From Saxidomus purpurata (Eukaryota; Mollusca; Bivalvia; Venerida; Veneridae), in NCBI GenBank assembly GCA_022818135.1, contig JAFMSR010000017.1, forward strand, positions 7,885,086 to 7,949,085: a stretch of DNA of 64,000 nucleotides, written 5' to 3'. A program made the position numbers and the translations under genes. The notes below the pieces were generated by a model. The model did no database searches. It was not told the origin of the DNA and saw only the letters and a list, made by a program, of their open reading frames with translations. Below are positions 36,801-47,087 of this stretch, piece by piece (positions within the stretch are counted from its first letter, which is position 1; each line of letters begins with the position of its first letter).

Positions 36801-39671
36801 ATGTATACATGTACATCTGATTTTCGCCACCTGGCTGTTCTGTGGATTGTTCATGTTGGATACATACCGCTCCCTGCATTCACATAACTTCCTCAGTGAT
36901 TGGTTTTCGGGTAATTACCTAACACTGTGTTCTGATCTATAGGTGGTAAGCTGTACACCGAGTTGTAAATTACCATGCACGGTGTTAGATACTATGGAAC
37001 GGAACGCCTTCTGCATGCCTTGCTCTATCCCCAAACCTAAAATACTAGAATTCAATCCTGGGGGCGGTCAGTTGTAGATTATGCCGGTACTAACTTTGTT
37101 TTAACGCTTCTAGATACATACAGCTATTCCCAATGTGGATTTTCAATTTGGAAAAACGGCCCTGTCACTACATTGTTTCAATATACATTTTATGCAACCC
37201 TGCATGTATATGGAATCTCTTTCAGTTAATGCGTATTGATTTGAAATTTATCCCGCAACAACGATTTGATTATATAATATTCATGTCTGAATTAAATAAA
37301 ATGTTCTAAATGACTTGTGATGATTATATCACGTGATATATCTCTTAGGATTATAGTGTGTCGTGCTCATTAAAGCATGCATGTAAGTTCATGTTCTACT
37401 GTTTTCAGGTTTGCGACAGTTCTCTATTATTTGAATGAACCGGAAAAAGGAGGCGAGACCGCCTTTCCTCTGGCTGATATGTCTGACACGCTTGTCGAGG
37501 TAAACCATTAAACTACAGTCAAATCTTTCTAAACAACTCTTCTGAGGAGCAAAAACCTCTCTACAAAGACAGATGTTTAAATTCCCAAAGCAGTGATATC
37601 TGAACAAATTAACCTCCACAGAGCAACAACCTCTCAACACCAAACAAAAATTGATATTTCCTTTGGTGTTGCTGTGGAGAGGTTGGACTGTATAGTTCAG
37701 ACAATAATACTGCCTCTGCATTGAAACTAATTTAAGTGTATGGAAACGTTGCAGAACCATTTCAAACTAGTTATGCTGCTAGAAGATGGATATAGTGGTC
37801 GCCGCTTTGTCCGTCCGTTTGTCTGCCTGTCTGCTGTCTGAAGTCCGGTAATTTCTTGTCTTGAGCACAACCCGAAAAGTATTAAAGGATTGAGCTGATA
37901 CTTTTTACTTTGATAAAGTTGATCGAAAAGAAGTGCAGCGACAAAGAACCATAACTCTAGCATACCTCATGTTTTTAATTAACCTCATTTATGCAATATA
38001 AATAGCTTCTCCGGAACATAACTCAAAAAGTATATGTACGGCATTCACTTAATATTTCACACTTTGATAGAAGTCATAGAGATGAAGTGCAATGACAAAG
38101 AACAATACTTCTAACTAACCCTTTTCGAATTGTCTCCCTTTATGTAATATGTTAGTCCGGAGCATGTAAATTGACAATTATTGAAGGGATTTGTCATATG
38201 AAATAAAACTTGTAAGTCTAAAGTCTTGTTAAGTTTTCATCTTTAGGAACAGAATATGTCTGATTTTCATCTGAAAACGCAGGCTTCGGGGAGCATTTTA
38301 TCGATGTTCGTGATCAATCTGACCTATTTATTTCAGAGTTAGCATAATAGAGCAATGTGCAATTCAGCAGCACAGTTTACTTTCCACAAAATCATCACGA
38401 GCTACTGTCTGTAAATGACATTCATCTGCCAACATCGTTGAGTCAACGTCCTGGGAGTTTAAATTTGTCTTTAAATCGTCCGAGACAAAAACAATATAAA
38501 AATAAAATAAAAAAATAATTCTTATTTCTTAGCTGTTTTAAATCTTTTCCGTCTACAGTGATTTATGTGTACAAAGAAAACTAGTGACTTTTTTCAACGA
38601 ATAAACCTTGACAAATTCGTGCAAAACATGTCCAGTTTTACCCGCCAATTGCTTATGCAGATTAAAACAAAATAAAGAATTGGAGACATAAGCCTCGAAC
38701 TCACATCACCAAGATTGACTGACACATGCGTTATCCACTAAGCTGGTCGTGAATGCCATATGAAATCGATGTAGTAATGTGGATTTTAGATTCGTTTATC
38801 AATAGTATGCATAATAATATATTTTCTAAGAAGAGAAACTGGAAAATCCTGTTCTATTTATTATAGTTTGTTTTCTGTTTATATTTTCAGGAGAAGTTCG
38901 TCAATGTAGAGGAACAAGAATGGTATAATCTAAGTCACTTTTGTCATAACTCGTCCCTTACTGTACAGCCGAGACGAGGTACAGCCATTCTCTGGTATAA
39001 CCATTTTGTTGACGAACAGGTACTGTACCAGCTTTTTCTTGGGGCTTATTGTCCTTTTCAACAGTATTTCACTTATTAAAAGGCGGGAAATTTACCTAAA
39101 CTTCTTTTAAGGAAAGTAACAGTTCTAACCCGTGTCCTCCGTAAGAAACTGGTTGTTTTTTCAGATATGGTCCGTATCAGGGCTCGAACTCTCGAACCTG
39201 AATCAGTGAGTGAGCTTTATACAATTACCAACATTAATATTTGAATAATGATGTAGTTTCTGAATAGCAATATCTCGTAGTGTTCAGGAGTATCAAACAA
39301 ATCAGTTTTATAACTTAACTTTACTTAATATATTACTACATACGTCCCTTCTTTATACTTTGAAAAACACAAAGATTCTTGTTCTGCCGAACGTTTTGTT
39401 TTACCGGCAAGTCTCTTATTAATCGTTTGTACTAGGCAATGTCCTAAGCTAGGGAAATAATAATGTGTGAGCTGAACAGATCTGATTGTATTAGTTTGAG
39501 AAATTCGCAATTTCATGTTTACAGACAGGATACCTCGGTAAGGCAGACAGACGATCCCATCATGGTGGTTGTGATCTAAAAAAGGGCTCTAAATGGATTG
39601 CCAATAACTGGATCGCTGGGACCACACAAGAAGATAGATTTAAACCTAGCATCTTTTACAGTGGTGGCTGA
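30392..39671 (+). CDS. P4HTM-like prolyl 4-hydroxylase, 7 exons
   Basis: 2-oxoglutarate/iron(II) dioxygenase of the prolyl 4-hydroxylase alpha-subunit type, closest in my memory to invertebrate 'transmembrane prolyl 4-hydroxylase-like' proteins. Seen: exons 30392-30878, 32194-32404, 34687-34744, 36943-37086 (or its duplicate 36383-36514), 37409-37499, 38891-39019 and 39525-39671, all with GT/AG borders; phases agree except at exon 4. The protein would be about 421 residues: an N-terminal hydrophobic signal or anchor, an acidic region, then FEIPNFLSDEECDYV opening the hydroxylase domain, FATVLYYLNEPEKGG, RRGTAILWYNHF, and HHGGC...KWIANNW carrying the distal iron-ligand His and the 2-oxoglutarate Lys. 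Known of the family: the HxD ligands sit in the exon-4 segment, which is damaged here. Unlike vertebrate P4HTM, I see no EF-hand insertion. Likely ER-located; substrate unknown. Confidence 0.85.
31310..32070 (+). repeat. GGTCA-type tandem repeat in hydroxylase intron 1
   Basis: About three units of roughly 235 bp. Landmarks are CCAAAACTTGTAAACCCAAG (31346), CCAAAACTCCTAAACCAGAG (31582) and AGCAACTCTTAAACCCC (31823), each followed by a TTTTC/GTGAA segment and a CACACTTAG/GGTCA segment. Same repeat class as 9090-9370. Confidence 0.6.
32194..32404 (+). CDS. Hydroxylase exon 2: start of catalytic domain
   Basis: Acceptor TTACAG before 32194; the phase joins the last G of exon 1 to AA to give Glu. 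Encodes EIPNFLSDEECDYVIDTATK, then SRVSEQTWLREENLGSEFWG and KLQQ, the typical N-terminal part of the hydroxylase domain. Donor GTATGT at 32405. Confidence 0.9.
33085..33425 (+). mobile_element. tRNA-derived SINE in intron 2
   Basis: B-box-like GCGGTTCGAATCCCGGCC at about 33136-33153, then GGATGAGACCT, GAGCACGTTAAAGAACC, and a 3' end ACAATAAAGAATCTAAATC. These words are typical of tRNA-derived SINEs in marine invertebrates. It has a different body from the GGAAGCGGACTCG family. Confidence 0.7.
34138..34210 (-). mobile_element. tRNA-like SINE head in intron 2, minus strand
   Basis: On the minus strand, GGGTTTCGGGTTCGATTCCC (B box) is preceded by CTAACAGTGTAAGCG. The B box is very good but the acceptor stem cannot be paired, so I call a SINE or tRNA pseudogene rather than a tRNA gene. 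Confidence 0.5.
34687..34744 (+). CDS. Hydroxylase exon 3
   Basis: Acceptor TTTTTAG before 34687. Completes Arg and encodes LAKLTDLPLGLIQRGEPIQ, the conserved stretch immediately before the VV(K/R)Y...HAHxD segment of the family. Donor GTAATA at 34745, phase 0. Confidence 0.88.
34825..34848 (+). repeat. (CAAGT)n microsatellite
   Basis: Four to five copies of TCAAG, followed by TAATATTTATTTACAAGTCG, as seen at the 3' ends of some non-LTR elements. Intron 3 of the hydroxylase. Confidence 0.6.
35040..36010 (+). repeat. Degenerating ~34 bp minisatellite in intron 3
   Basis: About 27 copies of TGACGCCTGAAGCAGATCC followed by (C)TAGAAGTTCTGGGG. The left half is regular; from about 35780 the units decay by many short insertions and deletions rather than substitutions, an unusual pattern that continues into the exon-4 region. 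Minus-strand ORFs rich in ASGVT/RRH words are repeat artefacts. Confidence 0.9.
36040..36600 (+). repeat. Exon-4 region duplication, copy A
   Basis: Aligns in order with 36645-37150: TTCTGTCAT, AATCATTCAAGATGT, TTACCGC...AACTTG, CGACACGTTATTTAAG versus CGACACGTATATTTAAG, GATTGTTCATG...GGATACATAC, ATAACTTCCTCAG and TTACCATGCAC. The copies differ by many indels. Confidence 0.8.
36383..36514 (+). pseudogene. Hydroxylase exon 4, duplicate A (HxD exon, His lost)
   Basis: After TCTTAAG the frame reads LVKHEVGRYHALLDSIETC, clearly the segment that in the family reads VVxYxxGGHYHAHxDS. The first iron ligand (His of HxD) is read as Leu (CTT; one base from CAT) while the Asp remains. The frame then runs into TAG at about 36502-36504, just before a possible donor GCAG|GTGACG. 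The length of 132 is a multiple of three, while two extra bases are needed to match the phase of exon 5. Disabled copy or local sequence error. Confidence 0.6.
36645..37150 (+). repeat. Exon-4 region duplication, copy B
   Basis: Partner of 36040-36600, covering the end of intron 3, exon 4 and the start of intron 4. Both end in a CTATTGC/CTATTCC-like region shortly after the exon. The duplication is tandem and directly follows the minisatellite. Confidence 0.8.
36943..37086 (+). CDS. Hydroxylase exon 4, duplicate B (frame-disrupted)
   Basis: Acceptor CTATAG and first codons VV fit exon 3's ...PIQ. The end reads SCRLCR into exon 5's FATVLYY, with donor GTACTA at 37087. Between them the frame shifts: YHA (36971-36979) is in frame +1, LDTMERNAFCMPCSI is back in frame 0, and the SCRLC end is again +1; in frame 0 a TAG lies at 37075-37077. 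One extra G in the G5 run at 37060-37064 and two extra bases near 36980-36984 would explain most of this. The borders fit better than in duplicate A, so this is the likelier active exon if the lesions are sequence errors. Confidence 0.55.
37409..37499 (+). CDS. Hydroxylase exon 5
   Basis: Acceptor GTTTTCAG before 37409. Encodes FATVLYYLNEPEKGGETAFP and LADMSDTLVE, the core strand region (xxLYYLNxxxxGGETxFP) conserved in all prolyl 4-hydroxylases of this class. Donor GTAAAC at 37500, phase 0. Confidence 0.93.
37795..38220 (+). repeat. Dispersed tandem repeat in intron 5
   Basis: A CCGTCCGTTTGTCTGCCTGT tract, then two-plus units of about 145-165 bp, each with TCCGG near its start and GAAGTGCA(G/A)(C/T)GACAAAGAAC near its end (37933 and 38085). 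A high-copy type in bivalve DNA. Confidence 0.6.
38570..38760 (-). mobile_element. tRNA-derived SINE in intron 5, minus strand
   Basis: Minus strand reads ACCAGCTTAGTGGATAACGC (A box) and, about 30 bases on, GTGAGTTCGAGGC (B box). The body towards 38570 is AT-rich and unrecognised, so that boundary is approximate. Confidence 0.5.
38891..39019 (+). CDS. Hydroxylase exon 6
   Basis: Acceptor TTTTCAG before 38891. Encodes EKFVNVEEQEWYNLSHFCHN then SSLTVQPRRGTAILWYNHF and VDEQ. The xxPxxGTAxxWYN motif is diagnostic of the double-stranded beta-helix core. Donor GTACTG at 39020, phase 0. Confidence 0.93.
39070..39215 (-). mobile_element. SINE fragment in intron 6, minus strand
   Basis: AAGGCGGGAAATTTACCTAA, TCCTCCGTAAGAAACTGG and CAGGGCTCGAACTCTCGAAC correspond to CAGGCGGGCAGTTTATCTAA, TCCTCCGTAAAATACTG and CAGGGCTCGAACCAATGACC of the fuller minus-strand SINE at 58440-58715. 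Confidence 0.6.
39525..39671 (+). CDS. Hydroxylase exon 7 with stop codon
   Basis: Acceptor TTTACAG before 39525. Encodes TGYLGKADRRSHHGGCDL, KKGSKWIANNWI and a tail ending SIFYSGG, then TGA at 39669-39671. The His in HHGGC is the distal iron ligand, and the Lys before WIANNW is the expected 2-oxoglutarate-binding residue; both are present. Confidence 0.93.
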   Translation, partial: TGYLGKADRRSHHGGCDLKKGSKWIANNWIAGTTQEDRFKPSIFYSGG

Positions 39672-41434
39672 GGAGTCATGATATATGCTGTGATAAAACA
39701 TGCCTGTGATCTGTAAACATTTTCCATGAACTATATATTTGCAAAACTGAAATATGTTACTGAAAAAAATGTCTGACACTCAAGGCAATGAAAAGATCTC
39801 TCTTACATTGTGCTACTATTGCGTTTAAAGGTCATTACTGTGACCTAATTATGTTAATATTTGTCGCTATTGATGCTGTGATATCAATCATACATTCCGT
39901 GGAAAATTTACCGGTTTTGGTGCCGTGATAAAGTTCAAGAGCTGGAATGACATTTCTCTTGTATATTTTAATAATTGTTCTTGTTAGCTTTTGCTCGATT
40001 TTTTATACTGTTACAATGTATAAATACATAATTATATTGCTTGAATGTGTAGATACATTATATAATTATTTCGAACACAGAAATAAGATTCTAGTCTCTT
40101 TCCATTGCGGAATTTTAGTGAAGGGGAGTTATATTACATGTACTGGCAATGTTCGTCATTATTAAACGATAACGGACGTTTCGGTACTGTTACGGACTTC
40201 ATCCATGTTAAAGCACTTTACCAGGACCTAGTTCCTGTCCGAAAATAGTACAAATCGACAAATTCAGTGATGTTTCGTGGTAGAATCGTGAAAAAATATG
40301 AGATAAGATGCCCAAAGGTCCGTATATAACATGATTAAATTGCATAGTATATGGCAAAATACGGACCATGGATTTCATTAAATGGTTAAATCTCAACTGC
40401 ACCACTGGTTGAATCTCACTATGTTCTTGTCGTTAGATAAAGATAATATGCATGGCAGTATAGCATAATCAGTGAACCAGACTGGGATGTATAGCTCGAA
40501 ATTTAAACATGTACTTTACTTTACAAATTGTTAATTCTTTATGACGATTACTATGTTTTGAAGAACTATGCAAAATAGAATTCCTTTTAAGGATATATAC
40601 GATCTTTAGATTAAAACCAAACCTAGAGTTAATCAACCGATTTGCGAAACGGTCGGTCAAAATTGCACACATCTTGACCTTAGATGCTAGATGTTTCTTC
40701 CCCTTTGCCACCAATGCAAATCGTGACCAGTCTCCACATCCAAATACTCTGATCATGGTCTGCACTGTCTGGTAGTCACTCTGTCAATGTTCAATTGCTA
40801 CCCTTTTTCAAAATTATACTGATATGAATTATGATATGATATTTATGATATTCTCTAAACTTGAAGATTGACAGATACGTTGTACAAATTAATGGTGGGG
40901 GTGATATTGAAATGATATAATAATCCGTCGAAAAAAAATTTTGCATATAAAATTTCGTTTACATATCGTTATTTTATTTAGAATAGATAATTGATGCTGT
41001 TACCTTATGTGCGACACCCCGTAGTGTGTAGTATACATGTATATCATGTCTTTAAGCTTCAGTAATGAATTTAATTTCCCAAACGTATCGTCGTTCGGAC
41101 TTCATGATAGAAGAAAACCAGTATTTGTTTAGCGGAATGTTTCGTGTAATTTCTTTTACAGATGGTTTCTTAAATAACAGGGAAAATAATGTATGAATAA
41201 ACTGCTTCAAGCTGTTATATTCTTGTGATCTATTTTGTTGGACTTAATGCTTAAAAGTGCATGGAACTGGTGACAAAGACGTTAAACCTCGGAGAATGAA
41301 AGTAAATGGAGGTAAGACGACCACACTTCTTGTGATTAGCAAAGTCATGGTCCCCACTCTTATTTGTGGGAGTAAATGGTTGAGTTTGCTGTCATTTAGG
41401 TTAAAATAGTGTCCAATCAAGTTGTTTTGATATT
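39672..41434. other. 3' untranslated region and unassigned DNA
   Basis: The transcript of the hydroxylase must end here. ATTAAA at about 40155 and AATAAA near 41187 are possible polyadenylation signals but neither stands out. No second gene recognised; the minus-strand open frame at 40469-40765 has no recognisable domain. Confidence 0.4.
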
Positions 41435-41620
41435 GTCAGCCGACGCAGCGCATTGGTAGCGCGTTGACCTCGGGATCGAATGGTCTGGGGTTCACTCCCA
41501 ACCGGTGTAATGGTGCTAGTGTTAGTAGACAAGACACATTACAGTACCAGTACTCTCCCTGCACTGGTTTCTACACGAAAAACCAAGGGAAGTAACTATA
41601 AAGGTATCATCGAAGTAAAA
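41435..41620 (+). mobile_element. tRNA-derived SINE
   Basis: GTCAGCCGACGCAGCGCATT then GGTAGCGCGTTGACCTCGGG and B-box GGGGTTCACTCCC at about 41488-41500. The opening is close to a real tRNA, but the sequence between the boxes has extra bases and the 3' acceptor strand is absent, so a SINE head. Tail runs through CCCTGCACTGGTTTCTACAC. Confidence 0.6.
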
Positions 41621-43528
41621 AAGGGAGACTACTAATAGATTCGAATGTAACCATGAATACAGAGTTAACTCCCTTAGCTGTCGTAACTCTACAACAAAAT
41701 TGATACCATACCAGATCAATGGCGTTGCTTACCCATTACAGATATTTCTATGACACTGGCAATGTTATGATTTTGAACAAAAGATCTAAACAATGGTTAC
41801 AGGAGTGAAATCTCGTTGTTTACCAGTTATTAGTTTTTCGACAAAAGCCTGGTTAAATGTTTTAGATAATTACTGAAACATAATGACACTTTTCGTTCAT
41901 AGATATTTTAACGACTGGCAATTTTAGTTTGAAAGTGATTACAGAGTGGAAAATTTATCAAAATAGAAACGGTAAGCCCTGGTTGCTTTTTTCTTAACAT
42001 ATATTCACTGTAGCTGCATTTGGGCATGCAAATATTTAAATATTAATTTTGACACGATAATTACATAGAGATATTATGAAATAAAACAGCTTAAATCATT
42101 GAACAGTTAAAGCTTAAGCTTTGAAATGACATCTGCAAGTTAAATGAACTGCTTCTACAAGAATTCACGGCATCTCTACATGAATAATTTGCTTTATACA
42201 AATGTATAGCAACCAATAAATAGTTTTAGGGTTTTCTTGGAAGTTACAATTATGAAGGTGAGGCATTTTATCATGATTAAATGAGGTTTCGATTATAGTA
42301 ATTTATAAATTAAATAAATCACTGATTTAAATTGATGTGGTTATCTGAAAATCAATTGGTAATGTTTGCATTCAAACCCAATCAATTTAGCATTCTAGAA
42401 ATGAAAAGCTTAGTAAAGAGTGTATAAAGAAGATAAATTTATGTTCCAACAAACAAACAAAATATAAATAAAGCGATGAAAGAAGAATAAAACACTTCTG
42501 TATCACTGGTGCAGACAGGAAATAAGAACATGAATAAATATAATTCGTCATTCAAATTAAGTATAAGACTTCTGAGCTATGATCGAGGTATTTGCTTGGG
42601 CCTTTGAGAGTAATAAAAACTCGTCTATATGTAGATAATAGCCATTAAACGTGATTATACAAAGTAACGGAGACTTGTTGAAAGCTCGAACGTGTGCAAT
42701 ATCGTTGTCGTCTTTACCACGCCCGCAAGTCCCACGGTACAGTGGCATGTGTGTCACCCTTTGAACTTATTTCTGTTTAAAGTGGAAATAATTGTTCAAG
42801 TAAAATCCTTATACTTTGGTACACTACAGTCAAATATTTGTATATAAGACAGGGGAGAATTGATGAATGTTTGCTAGAGGCTCATCCACTATTTAAACCG
42901 TACACAAACATTTACAAAGAAGTGTTAGAAGATATAAAACATGTTTCCATATTCAATGATATAGAATTAAATAAATTAATCAAATGTACAATTATATTGA
43001 TCGAATTTTCATTTTAATGGATTAAATATTTTCATTCCCTCGCCAAATATTCTATACCGTCAGGTCATGAGACCTATGTTATAAAATTAATTTGACACTG
43101 TTTCGCCATTTCGCGAAGTTGTTAAGTACGAAAATATTCTTGTAACTGTTTCAGTGCAAGAAGTCGGATATTAGGGAAGATTAATTGTATAAACACTGCA
43201 TGTTAAGAAGTTTTATGATATTCTGGCCTATATAAACAAGGTCCTCCACTTTATAGCTGACACAAGTAGCTGTCTATAGTTTTATTTTCACTAGGCATTA
43301 AGTTATAATAAACATGTACATTAATAATAAGAAAATGTCCTCGGCGTTTCAGGTCAATGTTTGCTTTGTTAAAGCTCACACACTATTAGGTGTTGGTGTC
43401 GCTACTCATGGATATCGAATTACTTAGCGAAGCATTTTGGCAAAGAATTGGAAACCAAGCATAAGCTAGTCGGGAAGGGCAAACTTTGGCCATGATCTAA
43501 TACTTCTATGATATGTATACATTAATAA
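41620..43528. other. Stretch without recognisable gene
   Basis: AT-rich; nothing recognisable on either strand. Confidence 0.4.
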
Positions 43529-43586
43529 CTGTTCTGTTCTGTTCTGTCCTGTTCTGTTCTGTTCTGTTCTGTTCTGTTCTGTTCTG
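43529..43586 (+). repeat. (GTTCT)n microsatellite
   Basis: About eleven copies of CTGTT/TTCTG with one T-to-C change. No associated gene. Confidence 0.9.
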
Positions 43587-43675
43587 GTTTGTTTGTTATA
43601 ACTGGATTGTTTAACAACATTCAAGGTACCCCACACGACCGGTTACCGGTGACTTTACTTGTACCCATTTACAGA

Positions 43676-43800
43676 TACAGTAAACTCCGCTTATAACGAA
43701 CTCATCGGGACCTATCAAATTTGTTCCTTATATCCGGAGTTCCTTATATCCGTATATCGAACAAGTTCCTTATATACGATGTATGTATATCGAACTAAAA
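43676..43800 (+). mobile_element. Pogo-type MITE, left end
   Basis: TACAGTAAACTCCGCTTATA then ACGAACTCATCGGGACC and TGTTCCTTATATCCGGAG match the ends of the complete element at 51717-51902. No right terminal repeat follows, so this copy is truncated. Confidence 0.65.
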
Positions 43801-43899
43801 TATATATCGAACAAGTGTTTTTACAGTCAAATGTAAGTAAATGTAGTAAGAATACAGTACGTATGACACCAGTTATCCCACTAAAGGACATTCCAAAAT

Positions 43900-44300
43900 C
43901 GTCATACTGGGCTTGAACCAAGGACCTCTACATCACTCAGATCCACAAACTGTTGCTGATTCACTGCATATTTAGGCCAAAGTTGCTCGTGCAAACAATA
44001 GCCGAATTTGTCTTCTGAAATTGACACATTTCCCATTGAAGTTTTTAGATTTACCCTGTCAAGTCTTGTAGCACCACTGTATATCGGGTTAAAAGTAAAA
44101 CGTATATCATGTATTTGATTCATATGAATTATTGTCTGTCCAGTGCTCTTTGGATTATTTTCAGTTTGAACTGGGTTTTCTCGTTTTTTCCCCAAAGACA
44201 CATGAAATGAAGTGAAGCAGCAATGGTACTGGTTTTTCCAGGAAGCGGACTCGAGAGCGAGTTTATAAGCTTCATGCTTTCTTCACAATCGAGCTAAACT
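43900..44300. mobile_element. SINE fragments in both orientations
   Basis: At 43905-43935 the minus strand carries GAGGTCCTTGGTTCAAGCCC (B box). At 44221-44300 the plus strand carries TACTGGTTTTTCCAGGAAGC, GGACTCGAGAGCGAG and CTTCACAATCGAGCTAAA, the conserved tail of the SINE at 23088. The DNA between them has a 99-codon minus-strand open frame with no recognisable domain. Confidence 0.55.
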
Positions 44301-45480
44301 ATGAGAGCAGTATGTCAAACTAATGTGGTAAATACTGTGCGACATTTTTATCAAAAGGGGGTTTCATACCAATAAAATGTATACATGTATGGCTTTAGTC
44401 TGCATTTTAAGACAGCATGTTCTCCACGGTGTTGCTTTTGCCATATGAAGCTTAATTGTATTTGTACTGATCATTGTCCGACTTTTCTTTCTTTAGTCAA
44501 AAAAGGTATACATATATTAGGGTAAAATAATACCATCCCTATTCTCGATTGAAAATAGAGAAAGACATAGTTAAGAAAATGCCTGCGGATAGGCGTGTTG
44601 CTGATTCACTTTCTATGCGACTGTCGATTTAAACTATGTCTTAAATGACAGAGTTTGACAGATTTGCGAAACATGGATAATAGTTATAATTCACTAGCAT
44701 CGATCCAACCCGATATATTTTTAATGAATCGAAATGAATAACCGCTCGTGAGATTGGAAAAATGGGAGGTTAACCTCATTATGCCAGTGTACAATTAGCT
44801 CGCACTCATTATGCAACTGATACAAATGGAGGAGCGGGAAAATCAATTTCAGGTCTTTGAACTCCGTTGAATTATTCACATTCAGGGAATGAGAAGAAAA
44901 TCTCTGTTATAGAAAAGGTGATTGTATATGCAGCTCTTTGTTGATAGATATATAGATAAACGTTACATCATTTGCTGATCTAATACAAAAAAGACACAAA
45001 TTATGAATATATGTTTCAATTACTTATTCAGTAACAGGGCGGATTTTATTTTTTTAGTTCATTGATAACTTGGTCTAAAAAGGTATTTATTAGCTATCAA
45101 TTTCTTTCTTTTTATGTAGTTAGCAAACTTAATTGAAAAATGTGACAATGAGACTGATGTAGTTTTTTCTATGGCTAAAATTGCCGATTTTCATTCATCA
45201 CTCTAAAATCTATTTAATTTCCAATATTTTGTTCTTAAAAAAGTACAGGAACATTTTATTTTAATGGATATTTCTACTTATATAAACACAAACGTTTTGC
45301 ATTAGTGTTATTTTTGTGTCAGAACGCCATCTTATCTAGTACAGAGTTAGGAAAATAACTAGAATGTGGCCAAAGAGTCTATCAACACCCATCCTATCCT
45401 TTTGGTGATGCAGTCTGGTAGTAAACTCCACTGTTCGCTAATCGACCAGTTGTTTTTTTCGATTGAAACATCTCCGATCA
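44300..45480. other. Stretch without recognisable gene
   Basis: AT-rich; nothing recognisable. Confidence 0.4.
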
Positions 45481-45795
45481 TTTGATGTTACTAGAACGGA
45501 AGGTCCCGGGTTCGAATCCCAGTCCGAGCATGAGGTGTGACCTTAGGCAAGGACACTGGTGCCACACGTGCTTTTGCTTTACTGATATTGTATGCATTGT
45601 ATTTTGTACTGTGTTAAAATGTACATTGATAATACCTTGATAAATAAATAAATACTTGCCACCCAGCTGCAAATGGGTAGCAGCGATGAAAATATCGCAT
45701 GCTCTCTCTCGCGAGCGTTATAACATCTGCAGTGGGTGTTCAAGGGCGATTTAAAGGTACGGAGCTTTCTTCGTTATCGAACTAAAAATTCGTAT
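45481..45795 (+). mobile_element. tRNA-derived SINE, composite
   Basis: GGTCCCGGGTTCGAATCCCA (45502-45521) is an excellent B box, followed by GTGTGACCTTAGGCAAGG, GCATTGTATTTTGTACTGTG and AATAAATAAATA. After that, GGAGCTTTCTTCGTTATCGA with ACTAAAAA echoes the AGCTTTCTTCACAATCGA tail of the other SINE family, so two SINEs may be joined. Confidence 0.65.
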
Positions 45796-47087
45796 AAACT
45801 AATTTAAAAGTATTACAAAACTGGCACGTCCATTTTAGAAATTTAGCCCTGTAAAGTTGAAAAGAAAGCTGATTTCAAACCTTCTTTAACGTTGTTTAAG
45901 ATGTATGAAGTTTAAGAGAAAGAATGTCACATAAACACCATTTATTTAAATATTTTCATTTGTCATTTGTCTTGACTTTTAGTACGTTATGCAGGCATCT
46001 GTGAACCCCCATAGACATGCAAAGCAATCCTGGGGTCAAAAAACTACAAAAAGGGGGAGCATATCATATTATTCTAATGTGCCGCCGTGTGATAGTATTA
46101 ATCCGCGGCAGTTCAAAAACATGCTAACCGCAATCCCCATGTTTAATTTTCTAACAGAAACGGAACTATTTCAGTGGCAAATATCATGTTTTTAATCTAG
46201 GGTTTAAATGTTTATATGCTGTTATCACTTCCAACAGATAAGGTTTTTGTAGGCTGTTCATTGCAACGATTAAAATGCTTAGTTTTAGAAACTTTATTTA
46301 AGTATGTGTGTATTTCTTCTGTTACATTTTTCCACTGGATTTAATAGCTACCGTGTATTTGTTCAGGTATTTGAAGTCCATGTGTGGCATTTCTTTTCAT
46401 ATTTATAATAATGTCAGAAACATGTCACTCTCCGAGCCAACAGATAGAAGACCGATGCCATTTTTGTGGTAAAAAATCATTATGTTGGACAACATCAAAG
46501 GCTAGTCACGTGACCGGGGGTCTTGGAACATTCGATGGCGGAATTTCTGCCTTATACCAAATACCGTAACTTGAAAACTTTTGACGTATAACATATGAAC
46601 AGCTATACCAGCAATGCATGTACTTTTATTGATACAGGAAGCAGTAACCTTTCTCCAAATAGTTACCTACTCTATTTGACAAATGACGTCACTGGAAAAC
46701 AAGGTTTTAAGTCACTGTTAAAGTTCCTATAATGATGTGTGAGTACTGACATTTTTATGATTGAAAGAAAAAGGTATCGTCAATTCTGCTATTTGGTTTT
46801 CTGACATACTTTCTCGACGAGCAAATTCTTACAGGGCAAAATAAGATTTTAATATATATTCAAAAGTAGTTAAATGTTTAAAATTTAAGAATTATTAAAG
46901 TAACCCCTAGCTTCATTGCATTAAATTTTATGTTCGAACTTCACGTTCTTTTGCAATAACTCTTTATACTCGGATCTTTGTACGGAACAGTTTTTCCCCA
47001 GCAACATTTCAGTTTTGTTTCCTCGGTTGAATTTAAACACAGATGCTATGATAGTTCATACTAGTTTAACAATGGATATAGCTCCTT
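45795..47087. other. Stretch without recognisable gene
   Basis: Short ORFs only (for example 45989-46195, 46384-46569), none with a recognisable domain or splice context. Confidence 0.4.

Noticed and set aside
45500..45525. Excellent B box, possible tRNA gene
   Set aside because: No matching A box at the correct distance and no pairable acceptor stem; the context is a SINE. The same applies to 34138-34210 and 41435-41510.
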